In this document: positions 33,669-43,151 of the stretch, piece after piece
Layout of the letters: every line of letters starts with the position of its first letter
How positions within the stretch are numbered: position 1 is the first letter of the stretch
Assembly (NCBI GenBank): GCA_020636075.1
Contig: JACJYO010000005.1
Span: 310,001 to 374,000, forward strand
DNA length: 64,000 bases
From: Lewinellaceae bacterium
GTDB lineage: Bacteria; Bacteroidota; Bacteroidia; Chitinophagales; Saprospiraceae
Direction of reading: 5' to 3'
Position numbers and translations under genes: made by a program
The notes under the pieces: generated by a model
Told to the model about the DNA's origin: nothing
The model's input: the letters and a program-made list of their open reading frames with translations, nothing else
The model's database searches: none

Positions 33669-35765
33669 ATGAAAAACGGGCTCTTTCTTTTGCTTTTCAG
33701 TCTGCTGGTATCCGCAGCCACAGCACAAACCGATACCACTGTTTTTTTTGTCGCTCCCACCGGAAAAATCAACAACCCCGGCACCAAAGACCGTCCCTTT
33801 GCAAGCCCCGCACAAGCCCGCGATGCCATTCGAAAAAACCGGGTAAAAAAGCCGGACAACTGCTACATCGTTTATTTCCAAAAAGGAAACTACCAGCTCA
33901 ATGAACCGTTTGATCTGACGGCTGCCGATAGCGGCAGGCTCAACTGCCCGATCCGCTATGCCGCTTATCCCGGCGATACGGTGCTTTTTTATGGTGGCAA
34001 ACGCCTCGATCCCGCACTTTTCAAACCCACTACCGATCCGGCGATACTCCGGCGTTTGCCACCCGAAAGCCGGGGCAAGGTTGTGGAAATTAGTTTGAAA
34101 AAACTGGGCATCACCGGCTTCGGCCAACTAACCCAGCACGGCTTTGGCCGCATACCCGAGCCTTCCCCGCTGGAACTTTTTATCAATGCCGAACGCCAGC
34201 CCCTGGCCCGCTACCCAAACTCCGGGAAACTGCTGATCGGCAAAATTTACGACCCGGGGTCTACTGCCGGGGCAGACACCCTGCGCGGCGCCTGTTTCGG
34301 CTACGAATACAACCGCCCCGAACGCTGGCTCGAAGCGCCCGATGCCTGGATGTATGGCCGTTTTTCCTACGGTTTCTGCGATGACCATTTGGGTATTGCT
34401 GCCATCGATACCACTGCAAAAACGATTACCACCGCACACCCGCATATCTACGGTGTATTTCCAGGTATTTATGCCGATACCAATTATTGGCGCGAGATGG
34501 CCGGGCGATCCCTGCGCGGATATGTTGTGTACAACTTGCTGGAAGAAATGGACGAGCCTGGTGAGTGGTACCTGGACCGGCAGGCAGGCCTGCTTTACCT
34601 TTTCCCACCGGCAGATTTTTTAAATGCACCCGTTGAAATTTCCATAACCGAACAGCCCTTTTTCCGGTTGTTAAATACCGCGCACGTGCTCATCGAAGGC
34701 ATCCGGTTCAGCACCGCCAGGGGTATGGGAATATACCTGGAAAACGCACACCACATTTCAATTTCAAACTGTACTTTTTCAAACCTGGGTACTGTGGCCA
34801 TCAGCGCCGGGCAACCCCTGCAAAACAACCGGCAAGGGCTCAACAGGGAGGGCTCTCCCCTGCTCGATGATTGGCGCTCCGTAAACTTTCACCATCTCAA
34901 TATCCTGAACTGCCGAATCTCGAATACCGGTACAGGTGGCATCATTCTAACCGGTGGCGACCGCCCGACGCTCGTTTCTTCGGAAAACATTATCCGAAAT
35001 TGTTACTTCAATCACACCGACGTCATCAACCGCACCTATGCGCCGGCAATTAAGTTGGAAGGCGTAGGCACTACCATCAGCCACTGTACCTTCATCAACC
35101 AAAACCATATGGCCCTCGCATTGGATGGCAATGAACACCGGATCGAGCATAATCTTTTCGAACAGATCTGTACCGACACGGATGATATGGGCGCCATCTA
35201 CACCGGGCGCGACCCATCGGCGCGCGGGACAATTATCCGGCACAATCATTTTCGGAATATTTTACCGGTCGACAAGGACTCCCAGGTGGCCGCAATTTTT
35301 CTGGATGACGGCACCGGTGGCATCGATGTCGGGCACAATTATTTTGAGCGCGTAGGCAGTCAGGGCGACAAGGAACTATTTGGCGCTGTTTCCATACACG
35401 GCGGATTTGGAAACATCGTGCACCACAATGTCTTTCAGGATTGTGAAGTGGCAATTGGCAATAACTACTGGCTGGATGCCCGTTGGAATAAATTCCTGAC
35501 CAGCCCACTCATTCTGGAACGCTTGTTTGAACAGGTGGATATCAACAGCGCTGTTTTCCGGGAAAAATATCCGGAATTGATGCGTTATTTCACTGCACCG
35601 GAACCCCGATTGAACAAGGTGGCTGAAAATGTTTTGATCAACAGCAACATGGTTTTAAACGGCTTTGGCGAATTTTTCTGGAATCACCTCGTTACAGAAG
35701 ACCGGCTCCAGTATGCGCTGGAAAAAATTGAATTCCGGTTAGACAAAATCGGACCGGAATATTGA
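33669..35765 (+). CDS. Secreted right-handed parallel beta-helix protein
   Basis: From ATG 33669 the product has 698 residues with a signal peptide (MKNGLFLLLFSLLVSAATAQ). VFFVAPTGKINNPGTKDRPF and ASPAQARDAIR open a pectate-lyase-like beta-helix. Helical rungs include HISISNCTFSNLGTVAI, RISNTGTGGIILTGGDRP and HNLFEQICTDTDDMGAI. The fold suggests polysaccharide binding or lysis, but no catalytic residues can be assigned with confidence. No T9SS tail is seen. It follows the DUF481 gene by seven bases and precedes pxpB by five, so it appears to share an operon with the 5-oxoprolinase genes. Confidence 0.78.
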   Translation: MKNGLFLLLFSLLVSAATAQTDTTVFFVAPTGKINNPGTKDRPFASPAQARDAIRKNRVKKPDNCYIVYFQKGNYQLNEPFDLTAADSGRLNCPIRYAAYPGDTVLFYGGKRLDPALFKPTTDPAILRRLPPESRGKVVEISLKKLGITGFGQLTQHGFGRIPEPSPLELFINAERQPLARYPNSGKLLIGKIYDPGSTAGADTLRGACFGYEYNRPERWLEAPDAWMYGRFSYGFCDDHLGIAAIDTTAKTITTAHPHIYGVFPGIYADTNYWREMAGRSLRGYVVYNLLEEMDEPGEWYLDRQAGLLYLFPPADFLNAPVEISITEQPFFRLLNTAHVLIEGIRFSTARGMGIYLENAHHISISNCTFSNLGTVAISAGQPLQNNRQGLNREGSPLLDDWRSVNFHHLNILNCRISNTGTGGIILTGGDRPTLVSSENIIRNCYFNHTDVINRTYAPAIKLEGVGTTISHCTFINQNHMALALDGNEHRIEHNLFEQICTDTDDMGAIYTGRDPSARGTIIRHNHFRNILPVDKDSQVAAIFLDDGTGGIDVGHNYFERVGSQGDKELFGAVSIHGGFGNIVHHNVFQDCEVAIGNNYWLDARWNKFLTSPLILERLFEQVDINSAVFREKYPELMRYFTAPEPRLNKVAENVLINSNMVLNGFGEFFWNHLVTEDRLQYALEKIEFRLDKIGPEY

Positions 35766-35770
35766 ACAAC

Positions 35771-36478
35771 ATGACCTACCAAATTCATCCGCTCGGCGAT
35801 CAGGGCCTCTGCATCAGTTGGGGCAACACCATCGACATTCAGATCAACCACCTGGCCCTTGCGCTGGCCGAGCACTTGCAACAATTGCAACTACCTGGCG
35901 TGCTCGACCTGATCCCTGCTTACAGTTCGCTCGGTGTGCTGTTTGATGCGCGCCGGTTGTTGCGCGAATTTCCGCACCAGCAGCCCTACGACTACATGTG
36001 CAAGCGGGTGGAATTGGAAATTCAAAAGATCGTCGAAGTCGATTTTTCCAAAGGTCGTTCGGTGGAAATCCCGGTTTGCTATGACCCAAGCCTGGCGCCC
36101 GACCTCGAGCGCATCGCCCGGCAAAGCAAGCTCGATACTACCGAAATCATACACCTGCACAGTAGCCATACCTACCGGGTGTACATGCTCGGGTTCTTAC
36201 CCGGTTTCCCCTACATGGGCACCGTAGACGACCGCCTTGTTACCCCGCGTTTGGCATCGCCCCGCCAATCGGTACCTGCCGGAAGTGTGGGAATTGCAGG
36301 CAGCCAAACAGGGATTTACCCGCTCGATGCACCGGGTGGTTGGAATTTGATTGGTCGCACACCGCTAAGGTTGTTCGACCCAAACAGGGCAGAACCCGCG
36401 CTGTTGCGCCCCGGCGATCAGGTACAGTTTACTCCGATTTCACTATCCACCTTTCAAAAAAATTCAGCTGCACCATGA
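35771..36478 (+). CDS. pxpB: 5-oxoprolinase subunit PxpB (KipI-like)
   Basis: This 235-residue protein belongs to the KipI/allophanate hydrolase subunit 1 family. Motifs are GDQGLCISWG, GFLPGFPYMG, PRLASPRQSVPAGSVGIAG and GIYPLDAPGGWNLIGRTP. PxpA, PxpB and PxpC together form a bacterial ATP-dependent 5-oxoprolinase that opens pyroglutamate to glutamate, removing a damaging by-product. The stop overlaps the pxpC start by four bases (ATGA), showing translational coupling. An upstream in-frame TTG exists but ATG 35771 is the natural start. Confidence 0.93.
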   Translation: MTYQIHPLGDQGLCISWGNTIDIQINHLALALAEHLQQLQLPGVLDLIPAYSSLGVLFDARRLLREFPHQQPYDYMCKRVELEIQKIVEVDFSKGRSVEIPVCYDPSLAPDLERIARQSKLDTTEIIHLHSSHTYRVYMLGFLPGFPYMGTVDDRLVTPRLASPRQSVPAGSVGIAGSQTGIYPLDAPGGWNLIGRTPLRLFDPNRAEPALLRPGDQVQFTPISLSTFQKNSAAP

Positions 36479-37470
36479 GCCTGCAAATCCTGAAACCAGG
36501 GCTGTTGGATACGATCCAGGATGAAGGCCGGTATGGCTACAGCCATCTGGGGATCAATCATTCGGGTGCAATGGACCGCGTGGGCCTAGCGATAGCCAAT
36601 TACCTGGTTGGCAATTCCGCAGAGGAAGCCGTACTGGAAATACATTTTCCGGCGCCTGAAATTCGCCTGGATACCCCGGTTTTACTCGCACTTGCAGGTG
36701 CTAATTTTAGTGCCGAGGTCGACGGCGTATCTCTGCCACTACACACTCCGGTGCTCCTGCAGGCGGGTGTGTCGATCAAATTTCAAAAAAAGCTGTCCGG
36801 CACGCGCTGCTACCTGGCCGTTGGTGGTGGCTTTGTGTTGGAGCACTGGCTGGGCAGTTGCAGCACCAATCTCGCAACCGGTGCCGGAGGCTGGAAGGGC
36901 AGAGCCCTGCGCGCCGGCGATGTGCTTGCCCTACGGCAAAATACGTTCGGTGCGCAACTCGGTTCGGATGAAAAAATGCGGTGCTTGCCCTGGTCAGCCA
37001 ATGTATCGGATTTTTACCCGGCAAATCAACCTATCCGGTTTTGCCCGGGTCCGGAATATGCCTGGCTCGATGCCGAATCCAAATCCAATCTGGAAAAAAC
37101 GGATTGGCAAATCACTGCGCAAAGCAACCGAATGGGTTACCGGCTAAAGGGTGCCGGGTTGCAACAGCAGCATACAACTGAACTTGTTTCTTCGGCAGTT
37201 ACTCCCGGCACCATCCAATTACTGCCCAATGGCCAGCCCATCATTTTGATGACCGACAGCCAAACAACCGGCGGTTATCCGCGCATCGGGCAGGTTATTC
37301 AGGCTGACCTGCCACAGCTGGCGCAGTTGGGTGCGGGGCAGTCTTTTCCCTTGCAAGCGGTATCTTTGGATACTGCGTTTGCAGCCTTGCAAGAACAAAC
37401 ACAGCTATTGCGGCGGCTGCAAACCGGATGTACATTGAAGCTATCAGCGATGTTGAGTACGCAGCATTAA
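36475..37470 (+). CDS. pxpC: 5-oxoprolinase subunit PxpC (KipA-like)
   Basis: The 331-residue product matches KipA/allophanate hydrolase subunit 2, with LLDTIQDEGRYGYSHLGIN, SGAMDRVGLAIANYLVGN, LAVGGGF and MTDSQTTGGYPRIG. It pairs with PxpB in the 5-oxoprolinase complex. ATG 36475 overlaps the pxpB stop; an in-frame extension inside pxpB is not used. Next is pxpA, 59 bases on. Confidence 0.93.
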   Translation: MSLQILKPGLLDTIQDEGRYGYSHLGINHSGAMDRVGLAIANYLVGNSAEEAVLEIHFPAPEIRLDTPVLLALAGANFSAEVDGVSLPLHTPVLLQAGVSIKFQKKLSGTRCYLAVGGGFVLEHWLGSCSTNLATGAGGWKGRALRAGDVLALRQNTFGAQLGSDEKMRCLPWSANVSDFYPANQPIRFCPGPEYAWLDAESKSNLEKTDWQITAQSNRMGYRLKGAGLQQQHTTELVSSAVTPGTIQLLPNGQPIILMTDSQTTGGYPRIGQVIQADLPQLAQLGAGQSFPLQAVSLDTAFAALQEQTQLLRRLQTGCTLKLSAMLSTQH

Positions 37471-37529
37471 CCTTGGGACTACATCCTTGAAAAACCGGGG
37501 TGTCGTATTTTTTTATCAAAAAAACAAAC

Positions 37530-38267
37530 ATGCCAATCGATCTGAATTGCGATCTCGGTGAAGGTTATCCAAACGATGCAGAACTGATGCCACTCATAAG
37601 TTCGGCCAATGTTGCCTGTGGTTTTCACGCCGGTGATGACGACACTATGCGGCGTACAGTCGACCTGGCTGTAAAAAACGGCGTGGCAATTGGCGCCCAC
37701 CCGGGATTTGACGACAAGGAAAATTTTGGTCGGAAAGCAATCCAAATGTCCAAGCAGGCCTACTACGATTTGGTCACCATCCAACTCGAAAAACTGCACG
37801 CCATAGCACAAGTTGCCGGTGCGGCATTGCACCACGTGAAACCACACGGCGCCTTGTACAACATGGCCGCCAAGGACGCTGAATTGGCATTTGCGATCGC
37901 CCATGCTGTGTTCGATTTTGATTCGTCCCTGATTTTGTACGGTTTGAGCGGCAGCGTTTCCATTGAGCAGGCGAAGGCGCTTGGCCTGGCAACTGCCTGT
38001 GAGGTGTTCGCCGACCGCAGCTACCAGCCCGATGGTTCGTTAACCCCACGCACACAATCGGGTGCCCTGATCGAGGATACCCAAAAATGCCTGGAGCAGG
38101 TTTGGGATATGGTACAGAAAAAAACAGTGCAGGCAATGGATGGAACCGTGGTACCTATAGTCGCCGAAACCATTTGCCTGCACGGCGACGGAGAACATGC
38201 CGTAGAATTTGCCGGGGCAATGCGGGCATTTTTGCTGGAAAAACAGATTGCCGTTCAGGCGCCTTAG
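37530..38267 (+). CDS. pxpA: 5-oxoprolinase subunit PxpA (LamB/YcsF family)
   Basis: The 245-residue product has the LamB/YcsF signature: DLNCDLGEGYP, ANVACGFHAGDDDTM, GAHPGFDD, HHVKPHGALYN and ICLHGDGEHAV. It completes the PxpABC set that hydrolyses 5-oxoproline at the cost of ATP. Its order relative to pxpB and pxpC matches neither E. coli nor B. subtilis exactly, but all partners are adjacent. A perfect palindrome begins at the base after the stop codon. Confidence 0.94.
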   Translation: MPIDLNCDLGEGYPNDAELMPLISSANVACGFHAGDDDTMRRTVDLAVKNGVAIGAHPGFDDKENFGRKAIQMSKQAYYDLVTIQLEKLHAIAQVAGAALHHVKPHGALYNMAAKDAELAFAIAHAVFDFDSSLILYGLSGSVSIEQAKALGLATACEVFADRSYQPDGSLTPRTQSGALIEDTQKCLEQVWDMVQKKTVQAMDGTVVPIVAETICLHGDGEHAVEFAGAMRAFLLEKQIAVQAP

Positions 38268-38300
38268 ACTCATCCTACGACTTGAAGTCGTAGGATGAGT
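38268..38300. repeat. Perfect 16-bp palindrome immediately after pxpA
   Basis: ACTCATCCTACGACTT and its exact reverse complement flank a single G. Palindromes containing ACGACTTGAAGTCGT are REP-like. No T-tract follows. It separates pxpA from the transporter gene by 58 bases in all. Confidence 0.8.
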
Positions 38301-38325
38301 AACACCATGGCAAAAAACGAAATAC

Positions 38326-39492
38326 ATGAAAAAACAACCCAACTCTGCTTTGCTCGGTGCGGCATTTCTCATGGCCACTTCGGCCATTGGCCCCGGGTTT
38401 CTGACACAAACGGCGGTCTTTTCCGAACAGTTGCTCGCCTCTTTCGGCTTTGTCATTCTGGTCTCGGTATTACTCGACCTGGGGGCACAATTCAACATCT
38501 GGCGTATCCTGGTTGTCCGCAACCAGCGCGCACAGGAAGTAGCCGATAGCCTGCTCCCCGGTCTGGGTTATTTTCTGGGTGGACTGGTTGCGCTGGGCGG
38601 GCTCGCGTTCAACATCGGCAATATCGGAGGTTGCGGACTCGGAATGAACGCCCTCAGCGGCATGGATGTCACCACGGCCGCTGTGCTTAGCAGCGCTTTA
38701 GCCATCCTGATTTTCTGGGTAAAAGATGCCGGGCGATTGATGGATGTTTTGGTGAAACTACTCGGCGTGCTGTTGTTAGTCCTTACCGTTTATGTAGCCG
38801 TTTCGGCCAGCCCGCCGGTTGGTGAGGCCTTGCTGCGTACCGTATGGCCTGAAAAACTCGATGCACTGGCAATCATCACCCTGGTAGGGGGCACCGTGGG
38901 CGGATACATCAGTTTTGCCGGGGCGCACCGGCTGCTGGATGCCGGTGTACGAGGCCAGGCAGCCTTGCCGGAGGTACAGCGCAGTGCCGGTACGGGTATT
39001 ATGGTCACCGCAATTATGCGCTACGTGCTGTTTTTAGCCGCTTTGGGCGTGCTGTCGAGTGGAATGGCCTTGGACCCTGAAAACCCACCTGCCAGTGTGT
39101 TTCGGCTTGCCGTTGGCGAAACGGGCTATCACTTGTTTGGCCTGGCAATGTGGTGTGCAGCCATCACCTCGGTGATTGGTTCGGCGTATACCTCGGTTTC
39201 GTTTATCCGAACCTGGCATGCTGCACTGGACCGAAACCATCGTTGGCTGACCACCGGATTTATTTTGATTTCGATGGGCATTTTGGTCGGCATTGGCAAG
39301 CCGGTACAATTGCTGATCTGGGCTGGCGCCCTTAACGGACTTATTTTGCCCGTGGCCCTGGCGGTTGTGCTCTTGGCAGTCCGGCGAAGCAAAGCCGGCT
39401 ACCGGCATCCGCTGGCTTTAGCCGTTGCTGGTTGGCTGGTCGTGGCGGTGATGAGTTGGTTGGGAGCAGTCGGTATTTTGAAAGTCCTGTAA
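38326..39492 (+). CDS. NRAMP-family transporter lacking the metal-binding motifs (YcsG-like)
   Basis: This 388-residue polytopic membrane protein has the NRAMP fold pattern of about 11 helices. NRAMP metal importers carry DPGN in helix 1 and MPH in helix 6. Here the helix 1 region reads IGPGFLTQT (21-29) and helix 6 reads SFAGAHR (196-202), so the metal-coordinating Asp, Asn and Met are absent. In Bacillus subtilis the related ycsG sits with ycsF, kipI and kipA, the same set as here. The inference is that the protein moves an organic acid such as 5-oxoproline, or an ion other than Mn2+ or Fe2+, in support of the 5-oxoprolinase. Confidence 0.8.
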   Translation: MKKQPNSALLGAAFLMATSAIGPGFLTQTAVFSEQLLASFGFVILVSVLLDLGAQFNIWRILVVRNQRAQEVADSLLPGLGYFLGGLVALGGLAFNIGNIGGCGLGMNALSGMDVTTAAVLSSALAILIFWVKDAGRLMDVLVKLLGVLLLVLTVYVAVSASPPVGEALLRTVWPEKLDALAIITLVGGTVGGYISFAGAHRLLDAGVRGQAALPEVQRSAGTGIMVTAIMRYVLFLAALGVLSSGMALDPENPPASVFRLAVGETGYHLFGLAMWCAAITSVIGSAYTSVSFIRTWHAALDRNHRWLTTGFILISMGILVGIGKPVQLLIWAGALNGLILPVALAVVLLAVRRSKAGYRHPLALAVAGWLVVAVMSWLGAVGILKVL

Positions 39493-39566
39493 AATGGGGC
39501 TGTCCGATTTTTCTCGGCGCCACTCCGTTGAGTACGCTCCGGGAAAATGAACAGCCCCGAATATAA

Positions 39567-42305
39567 TCACTTCGCGTTTCCTTCCTGAATTGCTGCCTGG
39601 GCTGCTGCCAACCGGGCTATCGGTACCCGGAAGGGCGAGCAGCTCACATAGTCCATACCGACCCGGTGGAAAAAATGCACCGATGCCGGGTCGCCGCCGT
39701 GTTCGCCGCAAATGCCGATTTCCATTTTGGGGCGTGTGGCTTTCCCTTTTTTCACAGCCAGGTCGACTAAAATGCCTACGCCTTTCTGGTCAATCGACTG
39801 GAAAGGGTCGCGCTCGTAAATGCCCTGCTTGATGTAGCTGGGCAGAAATTTCCCGATATCATCGCGGGAAAATCCCATGGTCATTTGGGTCAGGTCATTC
39901 GTTCCGAAGGAGAAAAACTCTGCCTGGCCGGCAATGCTATCGGCCACCAGGGCAGCACGCGGCGTTTCGATCATGGTTCCGACCAGGTAAGGCAGTGATT
40001 CTCCACGCTCCGCGAAAACCTGTTCGGCTGTGCGGCGGATCAGGTTGGCTTGCAGGTTGAACTCGCGCACACTGCCGACCAGTGGAATCATAATTTCTGC
40101 TTTTGGATTAAATCCCCTTTCCTGCACGTTTAATGCCGCCTCGATGATTGCCCGCGTTTGCATCTCTGTGATCTCCGGATATGTAATACCCAGCCGGCAA
40201 CCGCGGTGGCCCATCATCGGGTTTACTTCATGCAATTCCTCCACCCGGGCTTTGATCCGGCTCGGTTTGACGCCCATGGTTTGCGCCAGTTCTTCCTGGC
40301 TGTCGGCGTCGTTGGGTAAAAACTCATGCAGCGGCGGGTCGAGCAGGCGGATTATGACCGGCAGGCCATTCATGGCTTCGAAAAGCCCCTCAAAGTCGCC
40401 GCGCTGCATGGGCAAAATTTTTGCCAGTGCAGCCCGCCGTTCCGTTTCGGTGTCGGCCAGGATCATTTCCCGAACAGCCATAATCCGATCCCCTTCAAAA
40501 AACATGTGCTCAGTGCGGCAGAGGCCGATACCGGCTGCGCCAAAATTGCGTGCAATGACGGCTTCATCCGGGGTATCGGCATTGGTGCGTACGCCCAGGC
40601 GTTTGTATTTGTCGGTCAGTTGCATCAGCGCTCCGAAGTCCCCGCTGAGTTCGGCGTCGCGGGTTTGGATTTGCCCTTCGATCACTTCGCCGGTGGTTCC
40701 ATTGAGCGAGATCCAGTCGCCTTCTTTGTAGGTGTGGCCGTCGACCGACATGGTACGGGTTTTATAATTTACATGAATGGCGCCTGCACCGGATACACAA
40801 CATTTCCCCATACCACGCGCCACTACGGCAGCGTGTGAGGTCATGCCGCCGCGGGCAGTCAGGATGCCCTGGGCCAGGCTCATACCGCGCAGGTCTTCGG
40901 GCGACGTTTCGAGCCGGACGAGAATAACTGGCTTGTCGTTTTTCACCCAGCTTTCTGCTTCATCGGCAAAAAAGACAATGTGACCGCTGGCAGCACCCGG
41001 TGAGGCAGGCAGACCCCGGGCGAGAATATTGGCGTTTTTGAGCGCTTTCTCATCGAAAACCGGGTGTAGCAATTCATCGAGCCGGGCCGGATCTACGCGC
41101 ATGATCGCTGTTTTTTCATCAATCATGCCCTGGCGCAGCATTTCCATGGCAATGCGCACCATGGCCACGCCGGTGCGTTTGCCATTACGGGTTTGCAACA
41201 TCCAGAGTTTGCCTTCTTCGATGGTAAACTCCACATCCTGCATGTCTTTGTAGTGGTTTTCCAGGGTTGTTTCCGCTTCGATCAGCTGCTTGAATACCTC
41301 GGGCATCAGTTCTTCCAGCGAGGGGTATTTCTCACGGCGTTCCGCCTCGCTTACCCGGGCCAGTTGGGCCCAGCGTTTGGACCCCTCATGGGTAACCTGC
41401 AACGGGGTGCGGATACCGGCCACGACATCTTCGCCCTGGGCATTTACCAGAAATTCGCCATTGAACAAATCTTCCCCGGTGCCGGCATCGCGGGTGAAGG
41501 CTACGCCGGTTGCGCTGGTATTGCCCAGGTTGCCGAACACCATGGCCTGAATGTTGACCGCCGTACCCCAGGATTCCGGGATGTCATTCAGTTCGCGGTA
41601 CACCTTGGCGCGGTCGTTGTTCCAGCTTTCAAAAACAGCAAAAATAGAACCCCATAGTTGTGCATAGGGATCAGTAGGGAAATCCCGGCCCAGGCGTGCC
41701 CGGATCAGGGCTTTGAATCGGCGCACGAGTTCTTTCAGCGCGTCGGCATCCAGATCGGTGTCGAGTTGTACGCCGCGTTCTTCCTTGACGGCATCCATGA
41801 CCACTTCAAAGGGGTCGTGTTCTTCTTTTGAAGCGGGTTTGAGGCCCATTACCACATCACCGTACATTTGGATGAAACGGCGGTAGGAGTCCCAGGCGAA
41901 GCGTTCGTTGTTTGTTTTTTTGGCGAGTGCCAGCACCGCATCGTCGTTGAGGCCGAGGTTGAGCACCGTGTCCATCATACCGGGCATGGAAGCCCGGGCG
42001 CCCGACCGCACCGAAAGCAGCAATGGATCGACTGGGTCGCCGAACTTTTTGCCCATTTCTTTTTCAATAAAAGCAACACCTTGCTTCACCTCTCCTTCAA
42101 TCAGGTCGTGCACTTTTTCGCGGCCGGTTTGGCTGTAAATATTACAGGCTTCGGTAGTGATGGTAAACCCGGAAGGAACAACAATGCCCAGGCGGCACAT
42201 TTCAGCCAGGTTGGCGCCCTTACCGCCGAGCAGGCTTTTCATATCAGCAGCACCTTCGGTTTTGGAGGCGCCGAATACGTACACATATTTTGACTGGGTA
42301 GGCAT
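39567..42305 (-). CDS. ppdK: Pyruvate, phosphate dikinase
   Basis: This 912-residue cytoplasmic enzyme interconverts pyruvate, ATP and phosphate with phosphoenolpyruvate, AMP and diphosphate. The N-terminal nucleotide-binding domain starts KSLLGGKGANLAEM. The swivelling phosphohistidine domain contains GGMTSHAAVVARGMGK. The C-terminal PEP-binding TIM barrel has GIGLCRTEHMFF, ETPRAAL, FSFGTNDLTQMTMGFSRDD and ICGEHGGDP. All catalytic motifs are present and length is normal. It stands alone between genes of other pathways. Confidence 0.97.
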   Translation of the reverse strand: MPTQSKYVYVFGASKTEGAADMKSLLGGKGANLAEMCRLGIVVPSGFTITTEACNIYSQTGREKVHDLIEGEVKQGVAFIEKEMGKKFGDPVDPLLLSVRSGARASMPGMMDTVLNLGLNDDAVLALAKKTNNERFAWDSYRRFIQMYGDVVMGLKPASKEEHDPFEVVMDAVKEERGVQLDTDLDADALKELVRRFKALIRARLGRDFPTDPYAQLWGSIFAVFESWNNDRAKVYRELNDIPESWGTAVNIQAMVFGNLGNTSATGVAFTRDAGTGEDLFNGEFLVNAQGEDVVAGIRTPLQVTHEGSKRWAQLARVSEAERREKYPSLEELMPEVFKQLIEAETTLENHYKDMQDVEFTIEEGKLWMLQTRNGKRTGVAMVRIAMEMLRQGMIDEKTAIMRVDPARLDELLHPVFDEKALKNANILARGLPASPGAASGHIVFFADEAESWVKNDKPVILVRLETSPEDLRGMSLAQGILTARGGMTSHAAVVARGMGKCCVSGAGAIHVNYKTRTMSVDGHTYKEGDWISLNGTTGEVIEGQIQTRDAELSGDFGALMQLTDKYKRLGVRTNADTPDEAVIARNFGAAGIGLCRTEHMFFEGDRIMAVREMILADTETERRAALAKILPMQRGDFEGLFEAMNGLPVIIRLLDPPLHEFLPNDADSQEELAQTMGVKPSRIKARVEELHEVNPMMGHRGCRLGITYPEITEMQTRAIIEAALNVQERGFNPKAEIMIPLVGSVREFNLQANLIRRTAEQVFAERGESLPYLVGTMIETPRAALVADSIAGQAEFFSFGTNDLTQMTMGFSRDDIGKFLPSYIKQGIYERDPFQSIDQKGVGILVDLAVKKGKATRPKMEIGICGEHGGDPASVHFFHRVGMDYVSCSPFRVPIARLAAAQAAIQEGNAK

Positions 42306-42440
42306 AACTTCGTTGGTTGATGATCAATTAAAACGAAGCGCAACCTAAGCTCTACAATCAGCCGTACCATTGTGGAAAATCATCATTTGGGATGAAGCTG
42401 GTCACCCCACTCTGGCTCAGGCAAACGAATGGCGCAAGGC

Positions 42441-42920
42441 TCAACCCAGCAGGGCAACCAGTTTGCCCAGTTTGCCAAAAGCCTTTGCAAAAAAACCGAT
42501 AAACTTAGCCGCCGTTTTCACCTGATTGTATTTCTTTTTAAACTTTGGATACAGGTCGGCAAACTGCCGGGCGTAGGGCTTGCGAACGACACTGGCTGTG
42601 AAAATACCCTGATCGAGCAGGCTCATGCGATTGAACTCGCCGTTAACCTGGGCGATGATAGTCTCCATGGCCCGTTCATTCTGGTCGTAATATTGGGCCA
42701 CGAGTTTGCCGCCTTTCACCGGGTTGATGGGCTTTAGGGCTGTTTCCATCACCCGCACGCCGGAAGCCAGCAGTGAATCGAGTTTTTGTTCCGCCTGAAT
42801 GTTCGAGGCTGCAACCCGGACGAGCATTCCGCGTTCCTGGGCAAGAAATTTTGCGTAATTGTAACAGGCTGTCGCCGAAAAAGCGAGCGCCGTAACGAGC
42901 AGTAGTTTTGAAATGCGCAT
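42441..42920 (-). CDS. Small lipoprotein-like protein, function unknown
   Basis: From ATG 42920 the product has 159 residues. It starts MRISKLLLVTALAFSATAC, a probable lipoprotein signal with lipobox Cys19. The body is helical and ends in a basic, hydrophobic region (KKYNQVKTAAKFIGFFAKAF, LGKLVALLG). No family is recognised. A longer frame to 43163 runs across the tRNA gene and is not used. The start lies 150 bases from the divergent tRNA-Asp gene. Confidence 0.6.
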   Translation of the reverse strand: MRISKLLLVTALAFSATACYNYAKFLAQERGMLVRVAASNIQAEQKLDSLLASGVRVMETALKPINPVKGGKLVAQYYDQNERAMETIIAQVNGEFNRMSLLDQGIFTASVVRKPYARQFADLYPKFKKKYNQVKTAAKFIGFFAKAFGKLGKLVALLG

Positions 42921-43015
42921 GGAAAATTTGTTTGGGGGCAGAAACGTTTGGGCGTTGCGGATTATTTTCAGGCGGGCCAGTGTGATTGCTTTTCCGGATT
43001 TTTTTTCAATCCAGC

Positions 43016-43047
43016 TTGCACAAACAAAAAGCATTCGCTTATCTTTG
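43016..43047 (+). promoter_or_regulatory. Bacteroidota-type promoter of tRNA-Asp
   Basis: TTG at 43016-43018, a 21-base spacer and TATCTTTG at 43040-43047. The tRNA starts 26 bases downstream. This close match supports the consensus used for the other promoter calls. Confidence 0.8.
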
Positions 43048-43072
43048 CCCCGCTTTAAAAGAAAGCACCTCA

Positions 43073-43147
43073 GGTCCGGTAGTTCAGTTTGGTTAGAATA
43101 CATGCCTGTCACGCATGGGGTCGCGGGTTCAAGTCCCGTCCGGACCG
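43073..43147 (+). tRNA. tRNA-Asp (anticodon GTC)
   Basis: Acceptor arms GGTCCGG (43073-43079) and CCGGACC (43140-43146) pair fully, with discriminator G43147. The anticodon loop CTGTCAC places GTC at 43108-43110. The T arm is GCGGGTTCAAGTCCCGT. The sequence closely follows the known bacterial tRNA-Asp pattern. CCA is not encoded, as is common in this phylum. Confidence 0.96.
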
Positions 43148-43151
43148 CAAA

